A DNA stretch of 64,000 bases from contig NZ_JAAQRC020000001.1 of the NCBI RefSeq assembly GCF_019216885.1, positions 806,001 through 870,000 of the forward strand, given 5' to 3'. Below the pieces are notes generated by a model that was not told the DNA's origin, ran no database searches, and saw only the letters and a program-made list of their open reading frames with translations. Below, piece by piece: positions 54,252 through 62,548 of this stretch. The first letter of the stretch is position 1. The number at the start of each line of letters is the position of its first letter. The position numbers were made by a program, and so were the translations under genes. This DNA is from Methylobacterium sp. SyP6R (lineage in GTDB: Bacteria; Pseudomonadota; Alphaproteobacteria; Rhizobiales; Beijerinckiaceae).

Positions 54252-56803
54252 GCGAGGCGCTGGCGAAGGCGGGTCTCCCGGCGCCGGCTCCTCCGCAGGA
54301 CGGGCCGGGCGGGGAGGCGGTGCGCGAGGACGGGCCCGAGGAGCGGCTGGCACGCTGGACGGCGGGTTACGCCGCTCTGCCGGGCCTGCCCGATGAGCTG
54401 GTCGCCCCGGACGGGTCCCTGCGCCCGGCCTGGGAAAAGTTCCTGCGCCACCTCGCCGACCTGCCCGATTGCGAGATCGCCGCCCGCCTCGCCGCGGCCG
54501 GGCGGCATATCCACGAGACCGGCATCGCCTACCGGGCCTATGGCGAGGCGACCGAGCGCGATTGGCCGATCGGCGCCCTGCCGCTCCTGATCGAGGGGGC
54601 GGAGTGGCAGGCGATCGCCGCCGGGGTGGCGCAGCGCGCCGAGTTGCTGGAAGCGGTGCTGACCGACCTCTACGGCGACGGGGCGCTGGCCCGGGCGGGC
54701 CAGCTGCCGGCCGCCGCCGCTGCGGGCGATCCGGAATTCCTGCGTCCGCTCGTGGGCGTCGCGCCCCCGGGCGGGCGTCACCTGCATTTCTACGCCGCCG
54801 ACCTCGCCCGTGGGCCCGACGGCGCCTGGCGGGTACTCGCGGACCGGACCCAGGCGCCGTCGGGGGCCGGCCACGCCCTCGAGAACCGCCTCGTCATGGC
54901 CCGGGCCCTGCCGGAGGTCTATGGCGCCCTCGACGTCGAGCGCGTCGCCTCGTTCTTCCAGGCGTTTCGCGACGGCCTCGCCGCGGCGGCGACCCGGGCC
55001 GAACCGCGCATCGGCCTGATGACCTCGGGCCCCTACAGCGATACCTACGTCGAACAGGCGGTGCTCGCCCGCTATCTCGGCTTCTCCCTCGTCGAGGGCG
55101 ACGACCTCCTGGTGCGCGACGGGATGGTGTCGATCCGCACCGTCGCCGGCCTGAAGCGGGTCGACGTGCTGTGGCGGCGCATCGACGGCGACTTCGTCGA
55201 TCCCCTCGAGCTGAACCCCGCCTCCCGCCTCGGCGCCCCCGGCCTGGTCGAGGCCCTGCGCGCCGGCGCCGTGGCGATGGGCAACATGCCGGGCACCGGC
55301 CTCGTCGAGAGCGCCTGGCTCGCCGCCTCCCTGCCGGCCCTGTGCGAGCGGCTGCTCGGCGAGAGGTTGCGCCTGCCCGGCCTGCCGACCTGGTGGTGCG
55401 GCGATCCCGAGCAGCGCGACGCCGTGATGGCGCGGTTCGACGACCTCGCTTTCCGGCCGGCGGCCGCGGCGGCGCAGGGTGCCTTCACCAGCCGGGCCTT
55501 CGGCGAGGGGCGCGACGCGGCCGAGACCGCGCGCCTGCGCGCCATCCTGCGCGACCGGCCCGGCGACCTCGTCGCCCACGAACCGGTGCGGCTCTCCACC
55601 GCCCCGGTCTGGGACGGCACCCGGCTGGTGCCCCGGCCCTTCGTGCTCCGGGTCTTCGCCGCCGCGACGCCGGAGGGCTGGCGGGTGATGCCCGGCGGCT
55701 TCTGCCGCATCTCCGAGACGCCGGACGTGCGCCCGGTGGCGATGGGCGCCGGGGTCCGCGCCGCCGACGTCTGGATCCTGTCCTCCGATTCCACCGCCGC
55801 CCAGGCGAGCCTGCTGCCGCCGACCGACCGGGTCGCGGTGCGCCGGGTGCCCGGCCTCCTGCCGAGCCGCGCCGCCGACAACCTGTTCTGGCTCGGCCGC
55901 CACCTGGAGCGTACCGAGGCGGTGATCCGCCTCACCGCCTGCCTGCTCGACGGGGCCGGCAGCATCTCGACGGCCGAGGAGGACCGCGCGACCTCGGCCC
56001 GCATCCGCGCCCTGCTCCATCGCTTGGGCGCCGTGCCGGCAGTCGAGGGGCCGGCGGTGCTTCTCGCCCACCACGCCCTGTCGGATGGGGCGCAATGGGG
56101 CTCCGGCCTCGCCCATGCCCTCTCGGCAAGGCGCAACGCCGCGTCGTTGCGCGAGCGCCTGTCCGGCGAGACCTGGCGCGCCCTCTCGGCCCTGCACGCC
56201 GCCCTGGAGGCGCCGGCCGAGAGCCCGGATTCGGAGGCCGCCCTCCTCGACCGGGCCGAGCGCGCCCTCTCGCTCACGGCGGCGCTGGCCGGCCTCGCCC
56301 AGGAGAACATGAACCGGGCCGGGGGCTTCGCCTTCGTCGACATGGGCCGGCGGGTCGAGCGGGCGGTCAACGCCTGCCGCTTCGCCCTCGAATTCGGCGC
56401 GGCGGGGGCGAGCACCGACGATCTCGGCGTGCTGCTCGAACTCGTCGATTCGCGCATCTCCTACGGCGCCCGCTACATCCTCGGCGTGGCGCTCGCGCCG
56501 GTGCGCGACATGGTGCTGCTCGATCCCTACAATCCCCGCTCGCTGGCCTTCCAGGTCGCGTGCCTCGCCGAGCGCCTTGCGGTGCTGCCGTCCTTGCGCC
56601 AGGACGGGGTGGCGGAATTGCCGGTGCGGCTCGTCGCCGGCTTATCCGGCGAGATCGCCGCCGCGGAAGCCGCCACCCTGCCGCTCGACACCGTGGCGGC
56701 CTGGGAGACGCGGCTGTGGGAGATCGCCGAGGCGATCGGTGCGCGCTACTTTCCGGGCGGGTCGGACGCCGCGCGGCCCGAACCCCTCACCACCCTGGCG
56801 TGA
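54248..56803 (+). CDS. Circularly permuted ATP-grasp / alpha-E fusion protein
   Basis: An 851-residue protein from ATG 54248, overlapping the DUF2126 stop by four bases. Residues 75-530 are a circularly permuted ATP-grasp (DUF404/DUF407) domain: [75 protein letters not shown]. Residues from about 536 are the alpha-E (DUF403) helical domain: [40 protein letters not shown]. In many genomes these are separate genes. Comparative-genomic work on ATP-grasp amidoligases predicts peptide-bond formation. A transglutaminase gene follows after 129 bases. Confidence 0.92.
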   Translation: MSEALAKAGLPAPAPPQDGPGGEAVREDGPEERLARWTAGYAALPGLPDELVAPDGSLRPAWEKFLRHLADLPDCEIAARLAAAGRHIHETGIAYRAYGEATERDWPIGALPLLIEGAEWQAIAAGVAQRAELLEAVLTDLYGDGALARAGQLPAAAAAGDPEFLRPLVGVAPPGGRHLHFYAADLARGPDGAWRVLADRTQAPSGAGHALENRLVMARALPEVYGALDVERVASFFQAFRDGLAAAATRAEPRIGLMTSGPYSDTYVEQAVLARYLGFSLVEGDDLLVRDGMVSIRTVAGLKRVDVLWRRIDGDFVDPLELNPASRLGAPGLVEALRAGAVAMGNMPGTGLVESAWLAASLPALCERLLGERLRLPGLPTWWCGDPEQRDAVMARFDDLAFRPAAAAAQGAFTSRAFGEGRDAAETARLRAILRDRPGDLVAHEPVRLSTAPVWDGTRLVPRPFVLRVFAAATPEGWRVMPGGFCRISETPDVRPVAMGAGVRAADVWILSSDSTAAQASLLPPTDRVAVRRVPGLLPSRAADNLFWLGRHLERTEAVIRLTACLLDGAGSISTAEEDRATSARIRALLHRLGAVPAVEGPAVLLAHHALSDGAQWGSGLAHALSARRNAASLRERLSGETWRALSALHAALEAPAESPDSEAALLDRAERALSLTAALAGLAQENMNRAGGFAFVDMGRRVERAVNACRFALEFGAAGASTDDLGVLLELVDSRISYGARYILGVALAPVRDMVLLDPYNPRSLAFQVACLAERLAVLPSLRQDGVAELPVRLVAGLSGEIAAAEAATLPLDTVAAWETRLWEIAEAIGARYFPGGSDAARPEPLTTLA

Positions 56804-56932
56804 GTCGAAGCCCCCTGGAGCGGCGTCCGATCGCGCGACACGCGGATGGCGCTCTAGGTCTTTGATTTTGCCGCATTTTCTTTCGACGAACCGGTATCCA
56901 CTTCGTCGGACAAGGCTCTATCTCCCCCCACG

Positions 56933-57826
56933 ATGCTCTACCGCCTTCGCCATCTCACGGCCTATGCCTACCGCAACCCGGTCGGCTTCGCCCGCTGCAC
57001 CTTGCGCCTCGCGCCCGCGGCGGGGGATGGGCAGGCGCTCCTGTCGCACGAGGTGGTGGTCGAGCCCGCACCGCAGACCGCGACCGAGCGCACCGACTTC
57101 TTCGGCAACCGCGCGGTCTCGCTCATCGTCGAGACGCCGCACCGGGACTTCCGGATCGATGCGCATTCCCGCATCCGGGTCGAGCGGCCGCCATTGCCCG
57201 ACCCCGCGGCGGGACCGGCCTGGGAGGAGGTGCGGGCGCAGGTGCTGACCTGGCCCGGACTCGGGTCCGACGCGCCCCTGCATTTCGCGGCGCCGAGCCG
57301 GCGGGTGCCGCTCCTGCCCGAGATCACCGATTACGCGCGGGCGAGCTTTCCTCCCGGCGGCGGCGCCTATGCGGGCGCCTTCGACCTGATGCGCCGCATC
57401 CGGGCCGATTTCGCCTTCGATGCGGAGGCGACCGAGGTCGGCACGCCGCTCGCCGAGTCGTTTTCCGGGCGCCGCGGCGTGTGCCAGGATTTCTCCCACA
57501 TCATGATCGCGGCCCTGCGCGGCCTCGGCCTGCCGGCGGCCTATGTCAGCGGATACCTGCGTACCCTGCCGCCGCCGGGCCAGCCCCGGCTGGAGGGCGC
57601 GGATGCGAGCCACGCCTGGGTCTCGGTCTGGTGCGGGGAGGGGTGGATCGGCCTCGATCCCACCAACGGCATCGGCGTGCAGGACGACCACATCGTCGTC
57701 GCCCGCGGCCGCGACTATGCCGACGTCGCGCCGGTCGCCGGCATCATCGCCGGATCGGGCGCGCAGAGCCTGCAGGTCGCGGTGGACGTGGTGCCGGAGG
57801 ACGAAGAGGCGGGCGGGCCGGGCTGA
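56933..57826 (+). CDS. Transglutaminase-like cysteine peptidase family protein
   Basis: A 297-residue protein from ATG 56933. The N-terminal beta domain (MLYRLRHLTAYAYRNPVGFA) precedes a transglutaminase core with Cys in GRRGVCQDFSHIMIAALR (about 184), His in ADASHAWVSVWCG (about 227) and Asp in WIGLDPTNGIG (about 242). It is a single-domain relative of the N-terminal part of the DUF2126 protein. It probably acts with the ATP-grasp/alpha-E protein in the same predicted peptide-modification pathway. No export signal is present. Confidence 0.92.
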   Translation: MLYRLRHLTAYAYRNPVGFARCTLRLAPAAGDGQALLSHEVVVEPAPQTATERTDFFGNRAVSLIVETPHRDFRIDAHSRIRVERPPLPDPAAGPAWEEVRAQVLTWPGLGSDAPLHFAAPSRRVPLLPEITDYARASFPPGGGAYAGAFDLMRRIRADFAFDAEATEVGTPLAESFSGRRGVCQDFSHIMIAALRGLGLPAAYVSGYLRTLPPPGQPRLEGADASHAWVSVWCGEGWIGLDPTNGIGVQDDHIVVARGRDYADVAPVAGIIAGSGAQSLQVAVDVVPEDEEAGGPG

Positions 57827-57950
57827 TGCGCTGAACTCGGGGAGACGAGTGGCCCGGCCCGCGGGTGCGACACCAGCCGAGTGCCGTCGTTCGGACGGGA
57901 CAGGGCCGGCGTGGCGAGGGGCACACTGGGCCTGTTTCGGGGGGGCGTCC

Positions 57951-58133
57951 TCAACCTGGATCAATCTTCGGCGATTTCGGGGGGCGGGTAGAGATCGCTG
58001 ACGTCATCGCGCTTGCCGAAGCGAGGGTTCGATAGCCGGTGCCGACGACGAGTGCGGCGGCGATCAGGGCGTGGGTGATCCCGGTCGTCTTGCGCCGTTC
58101 CCTGGTGAGGTCGGCCCGCTCCGCGGCAAGCAT
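57951..58133 (-). CDS. Doubtful small protein with hydrophobic segment
   Basis: From ATG 58133 a 60-residue frame reads MLAAERADLTRERRKTTGIT, then HALIAAALVVGTGYRTLASA, which could be one membrane helix. The frame also stays open upstream to 58235. There is no ribosome site and no family match, so it may be chance. Confidence 0.25.
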   Translation of the reverse strand: MLAAERADLTRERRKTTGITHALIAAALVVGTGYRTLASASAMTSAISTRPPKSPKIDPG

Positions 58134-58224
58134 CCCGGTCAAGCGCACCTGCCGGACCCGTTCCGCGACGCAGCCATGCTGGGCCCGCACCAGAACCAAG
58201 CTAGCGGCGCCTCGTTGCCCCGGC

Positions 58225-58485
58225 ATGGATCTCACGCTTCAGCCCGTGCGCGTCAGGACCGGAGGCGAGGCCGAGCACGGATTGCTCGTCTTCGTCGACG
58301 GCCATCTTGCGGCGGTGCTGGTGCGTCTCTCCGACGAGTACGGCGACGAGGCGGGCCTATGGTTCCTCGAGGCGGGCTTCGGCCGCCTGGCCTCGCCGCA
58401 GCCGATCACCTTCGCCGATCTCGACGCGGCGGAGGACTGGATCGCCCGGCGACTCGCCGACGTCATTTCCCGTCCTCCTCCGTGA
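58225..58485 (+). CDS. Conserved hypothetical protein (paralogue of 1-205)
   Basis: An 86-residue protein from ATG 58225: MDLTLQPVRVRTGGEAEHGL, then LVFVDGHLAAVLVRLSDEYG, WFLEAGFGRLASP and FADLDAAEDWIARRLADV. It matches the truncated gene at the left window edge across its visible length. Composition suggests a small alpha/beta domain; the function is unknown. Its last 23 bases overlap the end of the convergent DUF6894 gene. Confidence 0.7.
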   Translation: MDLTLQPVRVRTGGEAEHGLLVFVDGHLAAVLVRLSDEYGDEAGLWFLEAGFGRLASPQPITFADLDAAEDWIARRLADVISRPPP

Positions 58486-58720
58486 CGGTGTCGGAGAACG
58501 GCACGGTCATCACCGGGCGGCCGTCCTCGTCCGTCACCTCGAAGGAGCAGGCGAACCAGTCCCGCACCGCATGGAGCCGCACCCGGGTGATCAGGTCCCG
58601 GGCGACCATCAGCGCGTGGGCGCGCGCCGCCTCCGGCCCGGCCAACTCGTCCCCCTCCGGGTCCAACGCCAGGCCGTCGGACCCGGTACCGTGCCGCACG
58701 TGGAAGAAATAGCGCGGCAT
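58463..58720 (-). CDS. DUF6894 family protein
   Basis: An 85-residue protein from ATG 58720. It begins with the family signature MPRYFFHVRHGTGSDGLALD, followed by PEGDELAGPEAARAHALMVA and SFEVTDEDGRPVMTVPFSDT. Function unknown; such proteins are abundant in Methylobacterium and Bradyrhizobium. Its ATG overlaps the former stop of the broken Crp/Fnr gene (TGATG), so it was once translationally coupled to a regulator that is now disrupted. Confidence 0.8.
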   Translation of the reverse strand: MPRYFFHVRHGTGSDGLALDPEGDELAGPEAARAHALMVARDLITRVRLHAVRDWFACSFEVTDEDGRPVMTVPFSDTVTEEDGK

Positions 58721-59476
58721 CAGGCGCCGTCGATCAGGCGGGCATACTCGGCTTCCGGCGTGCCGTAGCTGCCGTTCGTCAGCGCCAGGAGCTTGTCGCG
58801 GTCGAGCACCTGGATGCGCCGCCGCTTGGCCCGGATGCGGCCGGCGCCCTCCAGGTCCTGGATCGCCAGCGTGACCCCCGCCCGTTGCACGCCCAGCATC
58901 ATCGACAGGAACTCGTGCGTGAGGACCAGTTCGTCGCCCTCCGTCCGGTCGTGGCACATCGGCAGCCAGCGCGCGAGGCGCCCCTCCAGGCTCGGCGACG
59001 CGTGGGCGTAGGCGGTCCGGGGTGATTCGGACGTTCAGGGTGTGGATTTAGCGCAGCAGCAGCCGGCGCAAGCGCGGACTGTCGCGCAGCGCGGCGCAGA
59101 AGGCCTCCCGGCCGATGTTCAACCCCTCGCCCGACAGGGGGACGAAGTCGACATGCGGCGTGGTCACGCCGTCGAGCGCGACCGGTACCGCGCCGACCAG
59201 TCCTTCGGGGCCGACCAGGCCGATCTCGATCCGGCGCCCGTCATGCGCGGTCGAGACCGAGACCATGCCGGTCTCGAGGAAGAACAGCTCGTCCACCGGT
59301 GCGTCCGCGGCGATCACCACCTCGCGCAGCTGCCGCGTGATCGGCTCGAGATGCGGCGGCAGCCGCGCGAAATCCTCGGGCGCCATGGCCCGCAGGAGAC
59401 GGTTGCGCAGGGTCGATTGCCGAGGTTGCGGCACGGCTCCCTCCTCGCGGATCGGCGGCTGGGACTTCTGTCCCAA
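58720..59476 (-). pseudogene. Crp/Fnr-family regulator broken by nonsense codon and frameshift
   Basis: The 5' part (from ATG 59476) encodes the cyclic-nucleotide-binding-like domain, with ELFFLETGMVSVSTAHDGRR and IEIGLVGPEGLVGAVPVAL, and stops at TAA 59048-59050 after DSPRLRRLLLR. The same frame continues as IHTLNV, as expected for the family, where a tyrosine codon usually stands at the stop. Then the frame slips by one, and the new frame gives YAHASPSLEGRLARWLPMCH, LTHEFLSMMLGVQRAGVTLA and GSYGTPEAEYARLIDG, the DNA-binding end of the same family. The total length (757 bases) is one over a multiple of three. So one gene carries two lesions. Confidence 0.85.
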
Positions 59477-59745
59477 CGGGACGGCATGTCGTTGGTTCGC
59501 GCTCGGCTCGAATCGTTCAACCTACCTGGAAAATAATCCATAATCATAACAATTGTTATATGGATTGTCATTTGGTACGAGTCGACATCGTTTTCGATTT
59601 ATTACGTCAAATCGGGAACCGGCACCGCGTGATGTCATTGTACGATACAACACCGAACCGTGCGATCTCTTACGGGTGCGGCGACATGCGCCTATAATTC
59701 TTCGCAACGGCACGCATCCGCGCGCCGAAGACGGGAGAATCGCGT
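59477..59745. other. AT-rich divergent intergenic region
   Basis: Between the broken regulator and the receiver gene. 59525-59640 is unusually AT-rich for the genome and likely contains promoters in both directions. An imperfect palindrome around AACAATTGTT (59550-59559) could be a regulator site, but this is speculative. Confidence 0.4.
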
Positions 59746-60111
59746 GTGCGCCAGGATGTTCGCCGTCCGACCGTCTTGCTGATCGAGGGAGAGCCGCTGG
59801 TCGGCGACGTGCTGGTGGAGGTCGGCTACCGGGTCGCCGGGCCGGTGACGAGCCAGGCGGAGGCCCTGGCCTGGATGGCCGGCGCCGCGCCCGACCTCGC
59901 CATTCTCGACCTCCCGCTCCGGAACGGCGACGGCAGCCGCCTCGCCGAGGTCTCGCGGGCGAGGGGCGTGCCGTTCCTGGTCCATGCCGACGACGCGTGC
60001 GGCGCCACGGCTTGCCCGGAGCTTCGCGCCGCGCCCCGATTGACCAAGCCGGCCTGGCACCGCGACCTCGTCCTGGTGCTCGGCCAGCTCGCCCGCGAGG
60101 CGCGATCATGA
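59746..60111 (+). CDS. Single-domain response-regulator receiver protein (degenerate)
   Basis: A 121-residue protein from GTG 59746 with GGGAG upstream. It follows the receiver pattern: TVLLIEGEPLVGDVLVEVGY (the usual acidic pair appears as EGE), the phospho-accepting Asp in PDLAILDLPLRNGDGSRLAE, GVPFLVHADD and the conserved lysine in RLTKPAWHRDLV. There is no output domain. The altered acidic pocket suggests weak or phosphorylation-independent function. Its TGA overlaps the ATG of the following Crp/Fnr gene, so it probably modulates that regulator. Confidence 0.75.
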   Translation: MRQDVRRPTVLLIEGEPLVGDVLVEVGYRVAGPVTSQAEALAWMAGAAPDLAILDLPLRNGDGSRLAEVSRARGVPFLVHADDACGATACPELRAAPRLTKPAWHRDLVLVLGQLAREARS

Positions 60112-60878
60112 CTTCGACATCGACGATGCCCCATCCCGCCAGCGTGTCGGGCCCGTGCGAGCCCCTGTTCCATCCCATCGTGCGCAAGCTCACGTCCTAC
60201 GGGGGCCTCGACCACGCGGAGCAATCCGCGCTCGCGACCTTGAGCGCCGGCGGGCAGCGGGTGGACGGGCGCCTCGACCTCCTGGTCGAGGGAACCGTGC
60301 CCGACAACGCCGTGCTGATCCTGGAGGGGGTGGCCTGCCGCTACCGCCACCGCCCGAGCGGGGCGCGCCAGATCACCGCCTATCTCCTGCCCGGGGACCT
60401 CTGCGACCCCGATCTCATGTACCTGAGCCGGATGACCCACAGCGTCGGCACCCTCTGCCCCTGCCGGATCGCCCGCATCCCCCGGGAGGCGATGGCCGGT
60501 CTCACCGAGCGGCATCCCGGCATCGCCCGGGCCCTGCGCCATGCCAAGCTCGCCGAGGAGGAGACGACCCGCGAGTGGGTGATGAACATCGGCTGCCGCT
60601 CGGCGATCGAACGGGTGTCGCACCTCCTGTGCGAGTTGCACGAGCGGCTGCGCATCGTCGGCTGGGCGACGAAGGGCGGCTACGACTTGGCGCTGACGCA
60701 GCAGGACATCGCCGACACGACCGGCCTGTCGAACGTGCACGTCAACCGGGTGCTGCGGCAGTTGCGCCTGATGCGGCTGGTCGAGGTCGGCGGCAGGCGG
60801 GTCGACATCCTCGACCATCCCGGCTTGCAGGCCGTCGCCGAGTTCCAGCCCGGCTACCTGCGGCCGACCTCCGGCTGA
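60108..60878 (+). CDS. Crp/Fnr-family transcription regulator
   Basis: A 256-residue protein from ATG 60108, coupled to the receiver gene by an ATGA overlap. The N-terminal cupin-like sensor (FHPIVRKLTSYGGLDHAEQS, RQITAYLLPGDLCDPDLMYL) is followed by the long dimer helix and a winged helix-turn-helix (LALTQQDIADTTGLSNVHVN, RVLRQLRLMRLVEVGG). The FNR-type iron-sulfur cysteine set is absent, although CPCR occurs near residue 122. The effector is unknown. It ends head-to-head with xthA with no bases between the stop codons. Confidence 0.9.
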   Translation: MTSTSTMPHPASVSGPCEPLFHPIVRKLTSYGGLDHAEQSALATLSAGGQRVDGRLDLLVEGTVPDNAVLILEGVACRYRHRPSGARQITAYLLPGDLCDPDLMYLSRMTHSVGTLCPCRIARIPREAMAGLTERHPGIARALRHAKLAEEETTREWVMNIGCRSAIERVSHLLCELHERLRIVGWATKGGYDLALTQQDIADTTGLSNVHVNRVLRQLRLMRLVEVGGRRVDILDHPGLQAVAEFQPGYLRPTSG

Positions 60879-61670
60879 TCAGCCCAGATCCAGCTCCACC
60901 GTCACCGGCACATGGTCGGAGGGTTTTTCGAGGCCGCGCAGGTGTTTCTGCACCGAGGCCGAGACCAGGCGGTCGAGAGCCTGCGGCGAGAGCAGCAGGT
61001 GGTCGATCCGGATGCCCTGGTTGCGCGGCCAGCAGCCGGCCTGGTAGTCCCAGAAGCTGTAGACGCCCGGCCGCCCGTCGCAGGCGCGAAGCCCGTCGGT
61101 GAAGCCCTCGTTGACGAGGCTGCGGAACGCCGCCCGGGTCTGGGGCAGGAACAGCGCGTCGCTCACCCATTCCGCGGGGTTGGCCGCATCCTCGGGCTCG
61201 GGGATCACGTTGTAGTCGCCGGCGAGCACCAGCACCTCTTCCCGTGCCCGCAAGGCCACGGCATGGGCCTGGAGGCGGCGTAGGAAGGCGAGCTTGTAGT
61301 CGTATTTCGGCGTGCCGACGGGATTGCCGTTCGGCAGGTAGATCGAGGCCACCCGCACCGGCACGGTCGGGGTCGGGATCAGCGCCTCGATGTAGCGCGC
61401 CTGCTCGTCGGTCGCGTCGCCCGGCAGGCCGCGGCGGATCTCCTGGAGCGGCAGCGGCCGGCGGGCCAAGAGCGCCACGCCGTTGAACGCCTTCTGGCCG
61501 TGGGTCGCCACCACGTAGCCGGCTTCCTCGATCTCGGTGCGGGGAAACGCGTCGTCGACGCATTTCAGCTCCTGGAGGCAGACCACGTCGGGTTGCGCCT
61601 CGGCCAGGAAGCCCAGGAGATGCGGCAGACGCTGCTTGACCGAGTTGACGTTCCAGGTGGTGATCCGCAT
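60879..61670 (-). CDS. xthA: Exodeoxyribonuclease III
   Basis: A 263-residue protein from ATG 61670; the upstream part of the long frame is not coding. Endonuclease/exonuclease/phosphatase motifs are complete: MRITTWNVNSVKQRLPHLLG, VVCLQELKCVDD (metal-binding Glu), VLVLAGDYNVIPEPEDA (Asp-Tyr-Asn), RIDHLLLSP and the catalytic SDHVPV near the C-terminus. It acts as AP endonuclease and 3' exonuclease in base-excision repair. It is convergent with the Crp/Fnr gene. Confidence 0.93.
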   Translation of the reverse strand: MRITTWNVNSVKQRLPHLLGFLAEAQPDVVCLQELKCVDDAFPRTEIEEAGYVVATHGQKAFNGVALLARRPLPLQEIRRGLPGDATDEQARYIEALIPTPTVPVRVASIYLPNGNPVGTPKYDYKLAFLRRLQAHAVALRAREEVLVLAGDYNVIPEPEDAANPAEWVSDALFLPQTRAAFRSLVNEGFTDGLRACDGRPGVYSFWDYQAGCWPRNQGIRIDHLLLSPQALDRLVSASVQKHLRGLEKPSDHVPVTVELDLG

Positions 61671-61772
61671 CGCGTCCCGCGCCGCTCGCAACCAAGCTCT
61701 CGCCGAAGGCCCCGTCATCGGGGTTTCGCGCCGCCCTGGCAAGCCGCGGGGAGCGGCGAGGTGGGGACGGGC

Positions 61773-62438
61773 ATGGCGTCGGGATGGTGGGAGCCGGTGC
61801 GCGACTATTGCGAGCGCACCGGGCCGGGGCTGTGGGCCGAGCCGCTGAACGCGGTCTCGAACGCCGCCTTCGTGGTCGCGGCTGCCCTGCTCCTGCGGCG
61901 CGGCCGGGCGCCGGACCGGGTCGCCGACGGCTTTGCCTGGCTGATCGGGGTGATCGGCCTCGGGAGCGCGCTGTTCCATACGCTCGCCGTGCAATGGTCG
62001 ATGCTCGCCGACGTGATCCCGATCGCGCTGTTCATCCACGCTTATTTCTTCGTGGCGCTCAGGCGCTTCCTCGGTCTCTCCGTCATCGTCGCGCTCGCCG
62101 GCACCCTGGCCTTCGCGGTGGCCGCCGCGTTCTTCGAGCCCGCCCTGTCGCGGATCGCCGGGCAGCCGCTCTCGCCCCTCACCAACGGTTCGATCGGCTA
62201 TGCGCCCGCGGCTCTGGCCCTGTTCGGCGTCGGGGCGGCGTCCTGGGCGCGGGGCAGGCGGGAGGGCGCGGCTCTGGTCGGGATCGGGGCGCTGTTCCTG
62301 GCCTCGCTGGCGGCGCGCACGCTCGACGCCTCCTTTTGCCCGGTCGTGCCCTTCGGCACCCACTGGCTCTGGCACCTGCTGAATGCCTGCGTGCTCTACG
62401 CGCTGGTGCGGGCGACCCGCCGCGCGGGGCCGGCCTGA
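61773..62438 (+). CDS. Ceramidase-like integral membrane hydrolase
   Basis: A 221-residue protein from ATG 61773 with about seven hydrophobic segments. It fits the alkaline ceramidase (CREST superfamily) pattern: WWEPVRDYCERTGPGLWAEP and NAVSNAAFVVAAAL at the start, GSALFHTLAVQWSMLADVIP with His and Asp zinc ligands, and THWLWHLLNACVLYALVRAT with the last two histidines. It may hydrolyse a membrane amide lipid; bacterial substrates are mostly undefined. It is divergent from xthA and upstream of hom. Confidence 0.85.
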   Translation: MASGWWEPVRDYCERTGPGLWAEPLNAVSNAAFVVAAALLLRRGRAPDRVADGFAWLIGVIGLGSALFHTLAVQWSMLADVIPIALFIHAYFFVALRRFLGLSVIVALAGTLAFAVAAAFFEPALSRIAGQPLSPLTNGSIGYAPAALALFGVGAASWARGRREGAALVGIGALFLASLAARTLDASFCPVVPFGTHWLWHLLNACVLYALVRATRRAGPA

Positions 62439-62548
62439 CGCCGCGGGAGCCGCCTTCCTTGCACGGGTCCGGAAACCGTTGCAGAAGGACCCCGCTTGCG
62501 GGGCTGCGACATGTCGGCCCCGGCGCCTGCCTGCCCGGATTGTTCGCC

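Noticed and set aside
54116..56197. 693-residue minus-strand open frame opposite the ATP-grasp/alpha-E gene
   Set aside because: Same reasoning; low-complexity shadow of a conserved gene.
59550..59559. AACAATTGTT palindrome as a definite regulator operator
   Set aside because: Only one site in an AT-rich region; not enough to name a regulator or call a feature.
61784..62548. Upstream extension of the homoserine dehydrogenase frame
   Set aside because: It is the shadow of the ceramidase-like gene in another frame; the enzyme starts at MTQALRLGIAGLG.
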